From the NCBI RefSeq assembly GCF_029867415.1, contig NC_081181.1:120791183-120855182 (forward strand): DNA of 64,000 bases. The letters run 5' to 3'. Positions 11,575 through 20,853 of the stretch are shown here, piece after piece. The notes beneath the pieces were generated by a model. It was given only the letters and a program-made list of their open reading frames with translations. It had not been told where the DNA came from and ran no database searches. The translations under genes were made by a program, and so were the position numbers. Position 1 is the stretch's first letter. Each line of letters opens with the position of its first letter. The DNA comes from Vicia villosa (lineage: Eukaryota > Streptophyta > Magnoliopsida > Fabales > Fabaceae).

Positions 11575-13126
11575 TGATCGGTAAAATAGCAAGTGTACTA
11601 TTTTGCCTCTGTAGTAATAATAGGGAAATTCCCCGAATGTCGATCTCAAGGACTGCACGTTAATATCAAGTTCAAATTATAGTTCAATTAAACAAAAACT
11701 AATGTCGGGGTTTTGTTTGCAAATTGTCACTAAACAATAATTAAATTAAGCAGAAAAGTAAATTGGCTTTTTGACAAATATGAGTATTATGATAGGGTAA
11801 AGTGTGTGATTGTTCCTGTAATAACCTTGGATTTAGATCTCTTCAACAAGTTCATAACCTTTAATTACCAGCCCTTTAGGATATTTTCCCCTAATTCCTT
11901 AGCGGGAAAACCTTTGAACATTCATCCTAAATCCTAAGTCCTTAGAGAATTATGATGAAATCAAGCCTTTATATTATCAAGAGTTAACCGGTAACTATAG
12001 GGTATCCCTAGTCCTAGGTGATATCTACTATAGTCTAATCGTATAAAAACCTTAACAACCGCTGTCCAGCTGGTTGTTAACCGTAAATCAATCTTGTTGG
12101 TCCGACAAAGAAAGCATAAAAACCTTGTACAATTAAATTAAATAAGAAAACAAATCTATTGATGAACTCAGGAATTCAAAATCATTACAGAGTCAAATCA
12201 GGGACACCCCCTAGCATTAGGGTTTAGTTACTCATATTGTTCAAAGAAAACAAATTATAAAATAGATACATTACAAGAATTGAGATGAAAGTTGATCTTC
12301 AATCGCTTCCGTTCATGAAGACCTTCTTCTCTCCCAAACCCTTGTTTTCTCCAATCTTCAACCGTGTCTTCTCTTTGCCAAAAAGTCCTCTAATTCATCG
12401 TTAAAACTCTTCTAAATAGTGCAGACTCACTTAGGTTGGTTGGAAGTACCCAAAATGCCCCTTGGGTCAACACTTAATAAAAAATCACAAAAATCAGCAA
12501 AATCAGCGTTTTAGCCAACACTGGCCGTGTCAGGCAACACGGGTGGCCGTGTTGGCCTCCTGGACTTAATTTTTCAAAATCACACTCAGCACTGCTAACA
12601 CGGGTGGCCGTGTTAGGTAACACGGGCCGTGTTGGTCCTTAACTTCAGAATTTGGATTTGCGTTCTTCATGAAAGTTGTAACCCTTTTCGTTAGCGAAAT
12701 TTTGCCACCGGAACCGCGTCATTCCGAGTTACGAAGCTCCAGTTATGATCAAAATACTACACGCCTGTCACGATGAGAAACATGCTGAAAATTTCTAGAT
12801 CTCACACTTGCTAACACGAGCCGTGTCAGCCCCGTGAATTTCATCTCTTTTGCATTTTCTTGGCCACGCTTCATCCTAACACTGTCGGTTTCAGGTGACA
12901 CAGGTGGTCGTGTCAGACCTAATGTAGCTTGATTTTTCACTTCCTTCGAAACTCCCCTTTTTGTACTTTTTCGCATTGATTTGTCTCGATTTATTCCTTG
13001 GAGCCTGCAAATAGTAAAATCCACAACCAAAGCATAAAATGTAGAAGAATAAAGTAAAACACTTGACAATATAAAGCAAACACGACTAAAATCAACGGTA
13101 AATAAACGTGTTAAAACCACTGATCA
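11575..13126 (-). repeat. E3 3' LTR
   Basis: A 1552-bp LTR. It contains paired AACACGG/CCGTGTT palindromes at 12517-12633, a weaker group at 12805-12920, and a TATA-like ACTATTTAGA (sense, minus strand) at 12411-12420. The two 62-123 aa minus-strand frames at its right end recur in the other LTR and look like shadows. Confidence 0.95.
12517..12633. repeat. Paired palindrome cluster in E3 LTR (AACACGG-CCGTGTT type)
   Basis: Palindromes at 12536-12553 and 12597-12614 (7-bp arms, 4-base centre) and 12619-12633 (7-bp arms, single central base), plus a degenerate one at 12517-12530. They again form pairs separated by a few bases. The same set is found at 15971-16087. A diverged pair lies at about 12805-12830 and 12880-12920. 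They sit about 100 bp upstream, in element sense, of the TATA-like sequence. Confidence 0.85.
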
Positions 13127-13141
13127 AACTCCCCCAAACTT
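13127..13141 (-). promoter_or_regulatory. E3 polypurine tract
   Basis: Minus-strand AAGTTTGGGGGAGTT ends directly at the LTR start TGATCAGT/GG. It fixes element orientation together with the tRNA-Asp primer site. Confidence 0.8.
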
Positions 13142-14230
13142 AAACTGTTGCTTGACCTCAAGCGACAATTACAAGAGAAAATGACCTTCTAGGCACACCG
13201 GTGTTAATACTTGAGATATCAGTTTGTATTGATCAAGAAATAGTTGGTCCGGTATTCACATGACGCGACGAGTTTCTTCTAGAACATTAAACCTTAAGCT
13301 CCCCTTTCGGATACCTCTCCAACTATGCTTTGCACTTAAGTCTCTTTCCGATTTTCCTCCTCTTTCATTCGGACAATCACATTAAGGCACTGCATTTCTT
13401 ATAATAATCATCACCTGCATGAGACGAATCAAGGCTTCTTATTTTCTTTTCCTGGCACCAAACTAGCAGCATTGGCTACTTTTCATTACCGATGAAATTT
13501 TCAAACTTTACAGTTATATATTATCCTTTTGGACGACGTTTGGGGATCAATCTCCTTTGGGCTGAATAACCGGGTGAGGATTACCCAACTTAGCGAGCCG
13601 ATTGCCTTTTACCGCCTTTTCATCATTTGGTGCCAACTTTATCAATTTTTTTTCTCAACCAGTCATCATGCATGTGAATCTGAATTATGCCAGACTGTAT
13701 CAATAAACTACTCGAGGAGTACTTCTCAGGAGACAAATACTATGGTGCAAATCTACCTGTTAGACTCGTATTTCTTTTAGGGAACCAAGGGTGTTTAAAC
13801 AAACCTCTTCTTGTCACATTATTCCGAACTTCCTGTCCTCAAACAATCCTCCCTTCATCTCTATATACTATTCCCGATCGCTCTTTAAGATCAAAACTCT
13901 TCAACAAAAATTAAAATTTTGGGAAGAACTCAATGTTTGGTTTTACACATCATAACAAAAACATAAAGAAAAAAGCAAGAGTAAATCCTCCCCCAAACTT
14001 GAACTAAACATTGGCCCCAATGTTTCAGAACAAGCCCGAGAGGGGTGACTCACATAGGGTAGTGCAACTCTAACTGCAGCTTCCTAGCATTCGCCAGAAA
14101 GTCCCCCTTTTTATTTCCTGAAACAAAAAACAAGCAAACACAAAACGAAAAATAAGTTGTTAAAAGCATGGGTTGCCTCCCACGAAGCGCTTCGTTTAAC
14201 GTCGCATGGCTCGACGATCCATTCCCCTTG
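13142..14230 (-). other. E3 internal region, 3' part, no recognisable gene
   Basis: Short frames only. It contains the perfect 12-bp palindrome CGAAGCGCTTCG at 14183-14194, embedded in a segment (about 14170-14215) that I believe recurs near the 3' end of many plant non-autonomous elements. That last point is from memory, not checked. Confidence 0.5.
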
Positions 14231-14878
14231 TTAGGGTGGCATATAAGACACAAAGAACACATCATCTTTTTTCTTTCTTTTGTTTGGTAGCAATCCCATG
14301 AACTTAAAGTACTGATGATGTTGCTGCCAAATCCATTTTAGCTTGATTTTATTGAACAAGGCATAAATGTCTTCCAGTACTTTGTCAATTTCTTGTCTTT
14401 CATCTTCCTTGTTGTAAAAATAGTTTTGGGGGATACTCTCTTGTTGAAGATTTTCTTGTTGGGTGACCACATCTTCACAAATTGTTAAATTTGTGGTTTC
14501 ATCCAAAACTCGATCATCTTCAAGTTTCCTTATTTCTTCTTCCCCATTTTTCTTTTTTACCTCAAATTCTTCTATTCTTTCTGCATCCTCTTCATCTGAT
14601 GTTATGCATTTTTCTTCTGGTTCCACATACTCTTCTTCCAAGTCTAACTTTCTCCAAATAAACCTATCTGGATAAAAGTTAGCTTCCTTACATTCATTCA
14701 TAAGGATTCTTACCTCTCTCTTATATGCTTTAAAAATTTTAGTCGCCTCTTCCAAGGTGACTCCTGAATCAGGCGACCAACATGCAGGAGATACAGGTGG
14801 CAATGTATCAAAACAATACATAGCTACAAAACTCAGACAATTTGTTAGTAGCAAAGTATAGAAGAATTCATGAAGCAA
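14231..14878 (-). CDS. E3 open frame of 215 codons, acidic, unknown
   Basis: This is the only sizeable frame inside E3. The protein starts with a hydrophobic stretch (about residues 1-25). A lysine- and glutamate-rich middle follows (about 55-150, predicted helical and strongly acidic), with a basic KRKKK patch near the end. I see no gag major-homology region, zinc knuckle, protease DTG or RT motif. It lies on the element's sense strand, soon after the primer site (about 150 bp). It could be a gag remnant, a cryptic protein kept by the family, or a chance frame. The low-complexity composition argues against a catalytic role. Confidence 0.35.
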   Translation of the reverse strand: MLHEFFYTLLLTNCLSFVAMYCFDTLPPVSPACWSPDSGVTLEEATKIFKAYKREVRILMNECKEANFYPDRFIWRKLDLEEEYVEPEEKCITSDEEDAERIEEFEVKKKNGEEEIRKLEDDRVLDETTNLTICEDVVTQQENLQQESIPQNYFYNKEDERQEIDKVLEDIYALFNKIKLKWIWQQHHQYFKFMGLLPNKRKKKDDVFFVSYMPP

Positions 14879-15002
14879 AAATAATCTAACTTTATTTTTT
14901 TATTTTTTATGATAAAAACAAATTCAAATAAACAAAAACAAAATTTTAGTTGACGAGCAACAAAATTTGAATTGAACTAAAATTAAAACTCTATATTTTG
15001 GC

Positions 15003-15026
15003 AGTCCCCGGCAACGGCGCCAAAAA
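15003..15026 (-). promoter_or_regulatory. E3 primer binding site, tRNA-Asp type
   Basis: Minus-strand TGGCGCCGTTGCCGGGGA, starting two to three bases after the 5' LTR. It is complementary over 18 bases to the 3' end of plant tRNA-Asp(GTC), TCCCCGGCAACGGCGCCA, as I know that tRNA. Confidence 0.85.
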
Positions 15027-15028
15027 CT

Positions 15029-16580
15029 TGATCGGTAAAATAGCAAGTGTACTATTTTGCCTCTGTAGTAATAATAGGGAAATTCCCCGAATGTCGATCT
15101 CAAGGACTGCACGTTAATATCAAGTTCAAATTATAGTTCAATTAAACAAAAACTAATGTCGGGGTTTTGTTTGCAAATTGTCACTAAACAATAATTAAAT
15201 TAAGCAGAAAAGTAAATTGGCTTTTTGACAAATATGAGTATTATGATAGGGTAAAGTGTGTGATTGTTCCTGTAATAACCTTGGATTTAGATCTCTTCAA
15301 CAAGTTCATAACCTTTAATTACCAGCCCTTTAGGATATTTTCCCCTAATTCCTTAGCGGGAAAACCTTTGAACATTCATCCTAAATCGTAAGTCCTTAGA
15401 GAATTATGATGAAATCAAGCCTTTATATTATCAAGAGTTAACCGGTAACTATAGGGTATCCCTAGTCCTAGGTGATATCTACTATAGTCTAATCGTATAA
15501 AAACCTTAACAACCGCTGTCCAGCTGGTTGTTAACCGTAAATCAATCTTGTTGGTCCGACAAAGAAAGCATAAAAACCTTGTACAATTAAATTAAATAAG
15601 AAAACAAATCTATTGATGAACTCAGGAATTCAAAATCATTACAGAGTCAAATCAGGGACACCCCCTAGCATTAGGGTTTAGTTACTCATATTGTTCAAAG
15701 AAAACAAATTATAAAATAGATACATTACAAGAATTGAGATGAAAGTTGATCTTCAATCGCTTCCGTTCATGAAGACCTTCTTCTCTCCCAAACCCTTGTT
15801 TTCTCCAATCTTCAACCGTGTCTTCTCTTTGCCAAAAAGTCCTCTAATTCATCGTTAAAACTCTTCTAAATAGTGCAGACTCACTTAGGTTGGTTGGAAG
15901 TACCCAAAATGCCCCTTGGGTCAACACTTAATAAAAAATCACAAAAATCAGCAAAATCAGCGTTTTAGCCAACACTGGCCGTGTCAGGCAACACGGGTGG
16001 CCGTGTTGGCCTCCTGGACTTAATTTTTCAAAATCACACTCAGCACTGCTAACACGGGTGGCCGTGTTAGGTAACACGGGCCGTGTTGGTCCTTAACTTC
16101 AGAATTTGGATTTGCGTTCTTCATGAAAGTTGTAACCCTTTTCGTTAGCGAAATTTTGCCACCGGAACCGCGTCATTCCGAGTTACGAAGCTCCAGTTAT
16201 GATCAAAATACTACACGCCTGTCACGATGAGAAACATGCTGAAAATTTCTAGATCTCACACTTGCTAACACGAGCCGTGTCAGCCCCGTGAATTTCATCT
16301 CTTTTGCATTTTCTTGGCCACGCTTCATCCTAACACTGTCGGTTTCAGGTGACACAGGTGGTCGTGTCAGACCTAATGTAGCTTGATTTTTCACTTCCTT
16401 CGAAACTCCCCTTTTTGTACTTTTTCGCATTGATTTGTCTCGATTTATTCCTTGGAGCCTGCAAATAGTAAAATCCACAACCAAAGCATAAAATGTAGAA
16501 GAATAAAGTAAAACACTTGACAATATAAAGCAAACACGACTAAAATCAACGGTAAATAAACGTGTTAAAACTACTGATCA
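15029..16580 (-). repeat. E3 5' LTR
   Basis: A 1552-bp LTR, near-identical to 11575-13126. It carries the same palindrome cluster at 15971-16087 and the same TATA-like sequence at about 15865-15874 (minus strand). Confidence 0.95.
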
Positions 16581-16585
16581 GGGCA

Positions 16586-17018
16586 CAAGGCTCAAATTTA
16601 TTTAATAGGATGGTAATCAGCTAAAGGCGTGATTCCATGGAGTATTTACAAAAGTTGGAAATGGTAATTATGCGGAAAAGGCTACATTGAAAGCAATAAC
16701 CACTATTCCCTTAACAACTTTGAGTTCCAACTGTGCTTGTCGCTTCAGATTGGTGGTGATTTGATTGAAGATCCTTTGATGAAAAAGACTCCTCAGGTGA
16801 CGAAGTACGTACTGATGCAGTTACTTTGTCATAAATCCTTAATTTTTGCCTAGATTGCCCTTTCAGGTTTTCAATCTACCAGGATGAATTTTTCTGTTTA
16901 TTGTCTCTAATTTTTGCCTGGACCGCCCTTTCGGGTTTTCAATCCACCGAGACGCTCATTTTTGCCTAAGTCGCCCTTTGCGGGTTTTCGACTTACCGAG
17001 CTGTTCTTTTGTTCTTTT
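16586..17018 (-). other. E2 3' untranslated region, proximal part, with a three-unit repeat
   Basis: Follows the integrase stop (minus strand). About 16848-17003 holds three diverged units of about 60-75 bp, each with ATTTTTGCCT, a CGCCCTTTC/GCGGGTTTTC core and a ..ACCGAG/AGGA tail. This is the same class of young tandem repeat seen in the distal part. Confidence 0.7.
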
Positions 17019-20000
17019 TTAGACAAAGTATTTCTTGACTGCATCAGCATTCACAGGATGTGGGAGTTCATCACCATCCATGGTTGCAAGAGTCATGGCG
17101 CCGCCAGAAAATGTTCTTTTGACAACATACGGGCCTTCGTAATTAGGAGACCATTTGCCCCTAGAATCTGGTTGAAAAGACAAGATCTTTTTAAGCACGA
17201 GGTCGCCTTCTTGAAATTCACGAGGTCGAACCTTTTTGTTGAAAGCTTGTTTCATCCTTGCTTGGTATAACTGTCCATGGCATAGAGCAGTCATACGTTT
17301 TTCTTCGATTAAGTTCAACTGATCATATCTGCTTTGACACCATTCAGCCTCTGATAACTTAGTCTCCATGAGGACTCTCATTGATGGGATTTCAACTTCT
17401 ACGGGGAGCACAGCTTCCATGCCGTATACTAGAGAAAAGGGAGTTTCCCCTGTTGAAGTACGCACTGAAGTACGGTACCCATGTAAAGCAAATGGCAGCA
17501 TTTCATGCCAGTCTTTGTAAGTGACGAACATTTTCTGGACAATCTTCTTAATGTTCTTGTTGGCAGCTTCAACGGTGCCGTTCATTTTTGGTCTGTAAGG
17601 AGAAGAGTTATGATGCTCAATCTTGAATTCCTCACATAATTCTTTCATCATCTTGTTGTTCAAGTTTGAACCATTGTCAGTAATGATCTTGCTGGGAACA
17701 CCATATCGGCAAATGATGTTATTCTTGATAAACCTCACAACCACTTGTCTTGTAACATTGGCGTAAGATGCTGCTTCGACCCATTTGGTGAAGTAATCAA
17801 TAGCTACCAAGATGAAACGATGACCGTTTGAAGCTTTCGGTTCGATCATTCCAATCATATCAATACCCCACATGGAAAAAGGCCATGGAGATGAGAGAAT
17901 GTTGAGTAGAGTCGGTGGCACATGGATCTTATCTGCGTAGATCTGACACTTGTGACATCTCTTCACGTGTTTACAACAATCAGATTCCATTGTCAACCAA
18001 TAGTATCCTGCTCTTAAGATCTTTTTGGACATTGCATGCCCATTTGAATGAGTTCCAAAGGACCCTTCATGCACTTCATGCATTAACATGTCTGCTTCGT
18101 GTCTATCCACGCATCTGAGCAAAACCATGTCGAAGTTTCTTTTATATAGTACGTCTCCGTTCAGGAAGAAACTGCCAGAAAGTCTTCTTAGAGTCTTCTT
18201 ATCTTTGTTTGATGCCCCAAGTGGGTACTCTTGAGTTTGAAGGAAGCGTTTGATGTCGTGGAACCACGGTTTATCATCGATGACTGCTTCGGTTGCAAAC
18301 ACATAGGCGGGCCTTTCAAGGCGCGTAATTCTGACTGTAGGCATATCGTTCCAATGATTGACTTTGAACATGGAAGATAGAGTAGCCAAGGCGTCTGCCA
18401 TTCGATTCTGATCTCGAGGTATATGATGCAGTTCAACCTTGTTGAAGAAAGTCAACAGACGTCTTGCATAATCTCTGTAAGGAATCAAGCCAGGGTGGTA
18501 AGTTTCCCATTTGTCTTTGATTTGGTTGATCACGAGGGCGGAATCTCCATATATGTCTAGGATCTTGATCCTTAAGTCAATGGCTTCTTCGAGACCCATG
18601 ATACAAGCTTCATATTCTGCGATGTTGTTGGTGCAATCAAATAGCAATCTGGCGGAGAATGGGATATGAGTACCCTTGGGAGTGATGATGATTGCCCCAA
18701 TTCCATTGCCAAAAGCGTTTACTGCTCCATTAAAAATTAGGCCCCATCTTGATCCAGGATCAGGACCTTCTTCAGGTAATGGTTCGTCACAATCTTTCAT
18801 TTTCAAGTACAAGACATCTTCATCAGGAAAGTCAAACTTGAGAGATTGATATTCATTAATTGGTTGATGCGCCAAATGATCGGCGAGAATGCTTCCTTTG
18901 ACCGCTTTTTGAGCACGGTACTCAATGTCATACTCAGATAACAGCATTTGCCATCGGGCAATCCTTCCTGTTAATGCAGGCTTTTCAAAGACATACTTGA
19001 TCGGATCCATTTTGGAGATTAACCAAGTAGTATTGTTGATCATGTATTGGCGGAGACGTTTTGAAGCCCAAGCCAAAGCACAACATGTTTTTTCGAGCAT
19101 GGAGTAACGAGACTCACAGTCTGTGAATTTCTTACTCAAGTAATAGATGGCATGCTCCTTCTTACCGGTTTCATCTTGATGTCCAAGCATACAACCCATG
19201 GATTCTTCTAACACGGTAAGGTACATGATTAACGGTCTTCCTTCAACTGGAGGAATCAATATCGGTGGTTCTAACAGGTACTCTTTGATACTGTCAAACA
19301 CTTTCTGGCAATCTTCAGTCCATACAACCCCTTGATCTTTGCGGAGAAGCTTGAAAATTGGCCCACAAGTAGCAGTCATTTGAGAGATGAATCTGGAGAT
19401 ATAGTTCAATCGTCCGAGAAATCCTCTTACTTGCTTTTCAGTCTTTGGTGCAGGCATCTCTTGAATAGCTCTGACTTTGTCGGGATCTACTTCAATACCT
19501 CTTTGGCTGACAATGAACCCCAAGAGTTTTCCAGATCTAACCCCAAAAGTACATTTGTTAGGATTCAAGCGAAGCTGATATTTCCTTAGTCGTTGAAACA
19601 ATTTCAAAAGGTATTCAATATGTTCTTCTTCTGTGCTGGACTTGGCTATCATGTCGTCCACATAAACTTCTATTTCTTTATGCATCATGTCATGAAAGAG
19701 AGTAGTCATTGCCCTTTGGTAAGTTGCGCCTGCATTCTTTAATCCAAACGGCATCACTTTGTAGCAAAAAGTACCCCATGGGGTGATGAAAGATGTCTTT
19801 TCCATGTCTTCAGGAGCCATCTTGATCTGATTATAACCAGAGAATCCGTCCATGAAGGAAAATACGTTGAACTTAGCGGTGCTATCGACCAGCATGTCGA
19901 TATGTGGTAATGGAAAATCATCTTTTGGACTGGCCTTGTTCAAATCACGGTAGTCAACACACATTCTGACTTTGCCATCTTTCTTCAGAACTGGCACTAT

Positions 20001-20492
20001 GTTGGCCAACCATTGAGGATACTCGGAGGTGACTAGAAAACCTGCGTCGAGCTGCTTTTGAACTTCCACTTTGATCTTGTTAGCCATGTCAGGGTGAGTC
20101 CTTCGCAATTTCTGCTTAACTGGCGGACATTCTGGCTTCAATGGCAAGTAATGCTGAACAATATTGGTATCCAACCCAGGCATGTCTTGGTAGGACCAGG
20201 AAAACACGTCAACATATTCTTTGAGAAGGTCTGTCAACTTACTCTTGATATCAGCATCAAGCAGCGATCCAATGGTCACTTCTTTTTTGTCTTCTTCAGA
20301 ACCCAAGTTGATTTTCTCTAAAGGCTCTTTGTGAGGCAGAATGGCTCTTTCCTCGTGCTTAAGTAATCGAGAGATCTCGTCCGGGATCTCCTCTTCTTCC
20401 TCTTCTTCGGCTTCGAACACAGGAAACTCAAAGTTGGGAGAGGGCATAGGGTTATAGCATTCAATGGGTTTATCAATAGTAAATCTGCACAT
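17019..20492 (-). CDS. Ogre E2 reverse transcriptase - RNase H (two) - integrase
   Basis: A 1157-codon frame that carries the enzymes copying element RNA into DNA and inserting it. Visible order: RT (about residues 147-330) with MCVDYRDLNKASPKDDFPLP and Y277-V-D-D280; a first, degenerate RNase H/connection region (about 425-545); a second RNase H (about 580-715) of the extra type known for the Tat lineage; then integrase with the HHCC finger (about 780-825) and catalytic D878, D939 and E975 (35-residue spacing, D,D-35-E). The second RNase H reads FNGA where the family has FDGA: residue 588 is Asn (codon AAT at 18731-18729) in place of the first catalytic Asp. The other acidic residues (EYEA, GDS, ADAL) remain. 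The frame has no stop and no frameshift. Its first codons overlap the candidate splice acceptor, so the true protein is probably made by splicing from gag-pro and the ATG is incidental. Confidence 0.95.
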   Translation of the reverse strand: MCRFTIDKPIECYNPMPSPNFEFPVFEAEEEEEEEIPDEISRLLKHEERAILPHKEPLEKINLGSEEDKKEVTIGSLLDADIKSKLTDLLKEYVDVFSWSYQDMPGLDTNIVQHYLPLKPECPPVKQKLRRTHPDMANKIKVEVQKQLDAGFLVTSEYPQWLANIVPVLKKDGKVRMCVDYRDLNKASPKDDFPLPHIDMLVDSTAKFNVFSFMDGFSGYNQIKMAPEDMEKTSFITPWGTFCYKVMPFGLKNAGATYQRAMTTLFHDMMHKEIEVYVDDMIAKSSTEEEHIEYLLKLFQRLRKYQLRLNPNKCTFGVRSGKLLGFIVSQRGIEVDPDKVRAIQEMPAPKTEKQVRGFLGRLNYISRFISQMTATCGPIFKLLRKDQGVVWTEDCQKVFDSIKEYLLEPPILIPPVEGRPLIMYLTVLEESMGCMLGHQDETGKKEHAIYYLSKKFTDCESRYSMLEKTCCALAWASKRLRQYMINNTTWLISKMDPIKYVFEKPALTGRIARWQMLLSEYDIEYRAQKAVKGSILADHLAHQPINEYQSLKFDFPDEDVLYLKMKDCDEPLPEEGPDPGSRWGLIFNGAVNAFGNGIGAIIITPKGTHIPFSARLLFDCTNNIAEYEACIMGLEEAIDLRIKILDIYGDSALVINQIKDKWETYHPGLIPYRDYARRLLTFFNKVELHHIPRDQNRMADALATLSSMFKVNHWNDMPTVRITRLERPAYVFATEAVIDDKPWFHDIKRFLQTQEYPLGASNKDKKTLRRLSGSFFLNGDVLYKRNFDMVLLRCVDRHEADMLMHEVHEGSFGTHSNGHAMSKKILRAGYYWLTMESDCCKHVKRCHKCQIYADKIHVPPTLLNILSSPWPFSMWGIDMIGMIEPKASNGHRFILVAIDYFTKWVEAASYANVTRQVVVRFIKNNIICRYGVPSKIITDNGSNLNNKMMKELCEEFKIEHHNSSPYRPKMNGTVEAANKNIKKIVQKMFVTYKDWHEMLPFALHGYRTSVRTSTGETPFSLVYGMEAVLPVEVEIPSMRVLMETKLSEAEWCQSRYDQLNLIEEKRMTALCHGQLYQARMKQAFNKKVRPREFQEGDLVLKKILSFQPDSRGKWSPNYEGPYVVKRTFSGGAMTLATMDGDELPHPVNADAVKKYFV

Positions 20493-20853
20493 GTGATTTA
20501 TATTTATTTCAGAAAATTTATGAATGCAAGAGTGTATGCAGATTTTTTTTGAAAAGTTTTTTTTTTTTTTATTATTTTTTTATTTTGGTTTTTTAGGATT
20601 ACCATTTCCAGAAAAAAAACAAAAATAAAACATATAATGTAGGGAATTCAAAATGACACTTTATTTATGATTCATTTTTGAAACAAAGCCCTAAACATAA
20701 ACTCATTTGTCTTGGGCAGGACAAAGAGGGAAACTTTTAAAACAAAGCCCTATACACAAAGTTATTCGGGCGGAACATTTAAAAGCAAAGCCCTATAAAA
20801 CATCTCTCTGCTTTGGGCAAGGCAGGAGGTCAAAATAACAGCGAGGTGATTAC
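20485..20853 (-). other. Candidate Ogre intron between protease and RT (369 nt)
   Basis: On the minus strand the last Lys codon AAG and stop TAA of gag-pro read AA|GTAATC, a fair 5' splice site. ATGTGCAG|A just inside the RT frame is a good 3' site. Joining across this span puts RT in frame with gag-pro through an AAA Lys codon (phase 2 on both sides). E7 has the same arrangement (61613-61880). A spliced intron at this place is established for Ogre elements; the exact sites here are my inference. Confidence 0.75.

Larger units (their letters stand above)
11575..16580 (-). mobile_element. E3: small non-autonomous LTR retrotransposon nested in E2
   Basis: A 5006-bp element: two 1552-bp LTRs (11575-13126 and 15029-16580, ends TGATC...GATCA), a 1.9-kb internal region, and the GGGCA duplication. 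The minus-strand primer site at the right LTR is an 18-base complement to the 3' end of plant tRNA-Asp, and a purine-rich tract lies at the left LTR. The LTRs differ at only the two positions I could find (near 11935/15389 and 13118/16572), so this is a very recent insertion, younger than E2. The internal region has no protease, RT, RNase H or integrase, so movement must rely on a partner. Confidence 0.95.

Noticed and set aside
12749..13120. Minus-strand 123-codon frame with hydrophobic start in E3 LTR (again at 16203-16533)
   Set aside because: Inside the LTR U3, crosses the palindrome cluster, with no family resemblance; LTR repetition explains its double occurrence.
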